In this document: positions 63,774 to 64,000 of the stretch, piece by piece
How the letters are laid out: each line of letters starts with the position of its first letter
Numbering within the stretch: the first letter of the stretch is position 1
DNA from: Peptoniphilus rachelemmaiella
GTDB taxonomy: Bacteria; Bacillota; Clostridia; Tissierellales; Peptoniphilaceae
Direction: 5' to 3'
Assembly (NCBI RefSeq): GCF_943169845.1
Contig: NZ_CALPBW010000002.1
Coordinates: 85,958-149,957, forward strand
DNA length: 64,000 nt
Program-made: the position numbers and the translations under genes
The notes under the pieces: generated by a model
Database searches by the model: none
Told to the model about the DNA's origin: nothing
The model's input: the letters and a program-made list of their open reading frames with translations, nothing else

Positions 63774-64000
63774 TCACTTATCTTTTGAACAAACAAAAAG
63801 CAGTTTCGTGCGGAAATGATGAAAGTTACGCATTCCAAAGGCCACGCGCTTCACCGTCTTGATCTTGTTGTGCGTTCCTTCCACGTAGCCGTTACTCCAC
63901 GGGTAATCAAAGCTGTTGGTGATCTCCTCGAACCAGTTGTTGTAGGCACGTAAGCAGTGGCGCCACTCCTTTAGCCCGCTTTTCTTTGCCTCTTCCATCC
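63774..64000 (-). mobile_element. ISL3-family transposase, C-terminal part (runs off window)
   Basis: The frame is open to the right edge, so the N-terminus lies outside. The visible 75 residues contain SNGYVEGTHNKIKTVKRVAF and GMRNFHHFRTKLL, the C-terminal signature of ISL3-type DDE transposases with the final catalytic glutamate in YVEG. It points the same way as the surface-protein genes. The adjoining LRR gene starts about 50 bases beyond its stop. Confidence 0.85.

Overview
The window looks like chromosome of a Gram-positive anaerobe of the Firmicutes, most likely Tissierellia/Peptoniphilaceae-like. Support comes from a Clostridia-type S10-spc-alpha ribosomal cluster with zinc-binding S14, a ctsR-mcsA-mcsB-clpC-radA operon with CtsR boxes, SLH-domain and copper-amine-oxidase-N surface proteins, and mostly GC-richer coding DNA. 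The genus is an inference. No rRNA, tRNA, CRISPR array or prophage was seen.

Positions 1 to about 4,100 are strikingly AT-rich and unlike the rest. They hold a FTR1 iron-permease operon (DUF4418 protein, ABC ATPase, FTR1 cut by the window edge). It lies behind a promoter with a Fur-like box and two decayed ferrous-iron genes (a chimeric, frameshifted feoA and a 56-codon feoB stub). Next to it are fragments of an integrative conjugative element (RepA N-terminus, CD1845-family protein) and the 3' end of a metG. This reads as an acquired or rearranged island. Native-looking DNA starts near 4,200: an operon of two half-size ABC exporters, an AraC regulator and a small membrane protein, divergent from a three-gene signalling operon (7TM sensor without kinase domain, histidine kinase, NarL-type regulator).

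12.9-17.2 kb encodes envelope proteins: a copper-amine-oxidase-N protein, a YdjG/H-like zinc-ribbon membrane protein with its SPFH/SHOCT partner, and an SLH protein. 17.3-31.4 kb is the ribosomal protein supercluster (rpsJ to rplQ, minus strand), with secY, adk, infA and rpoA but no map or rpsD. It has a strong promoter and a long leader upstream of rpsJ.

31.6-53.3 kb is housekeeping: flavoproteins, a CtsR-controlled dnaJ-like/clpB operon, rnr-smpB, ddl, an unusual membrane-anchored MurF with an alpha/beta hydrolase, a GntR regulator, a GNAT-fusion/DHFR pair, an ECF S component, and the ctsR operon.

53.4-64 kb is an accessory surface-protein region: a copper-amine-oxidase-N protein, an IS150-like remnant, and two large SLH proteins in tandem (a subtilisin-like protease and a leucine-rich-repeat protein). 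These two share a 1.6-kb almost identical 3' segment. The second has lost its 5' end next to an ISL3-family transposase that runs off the window.
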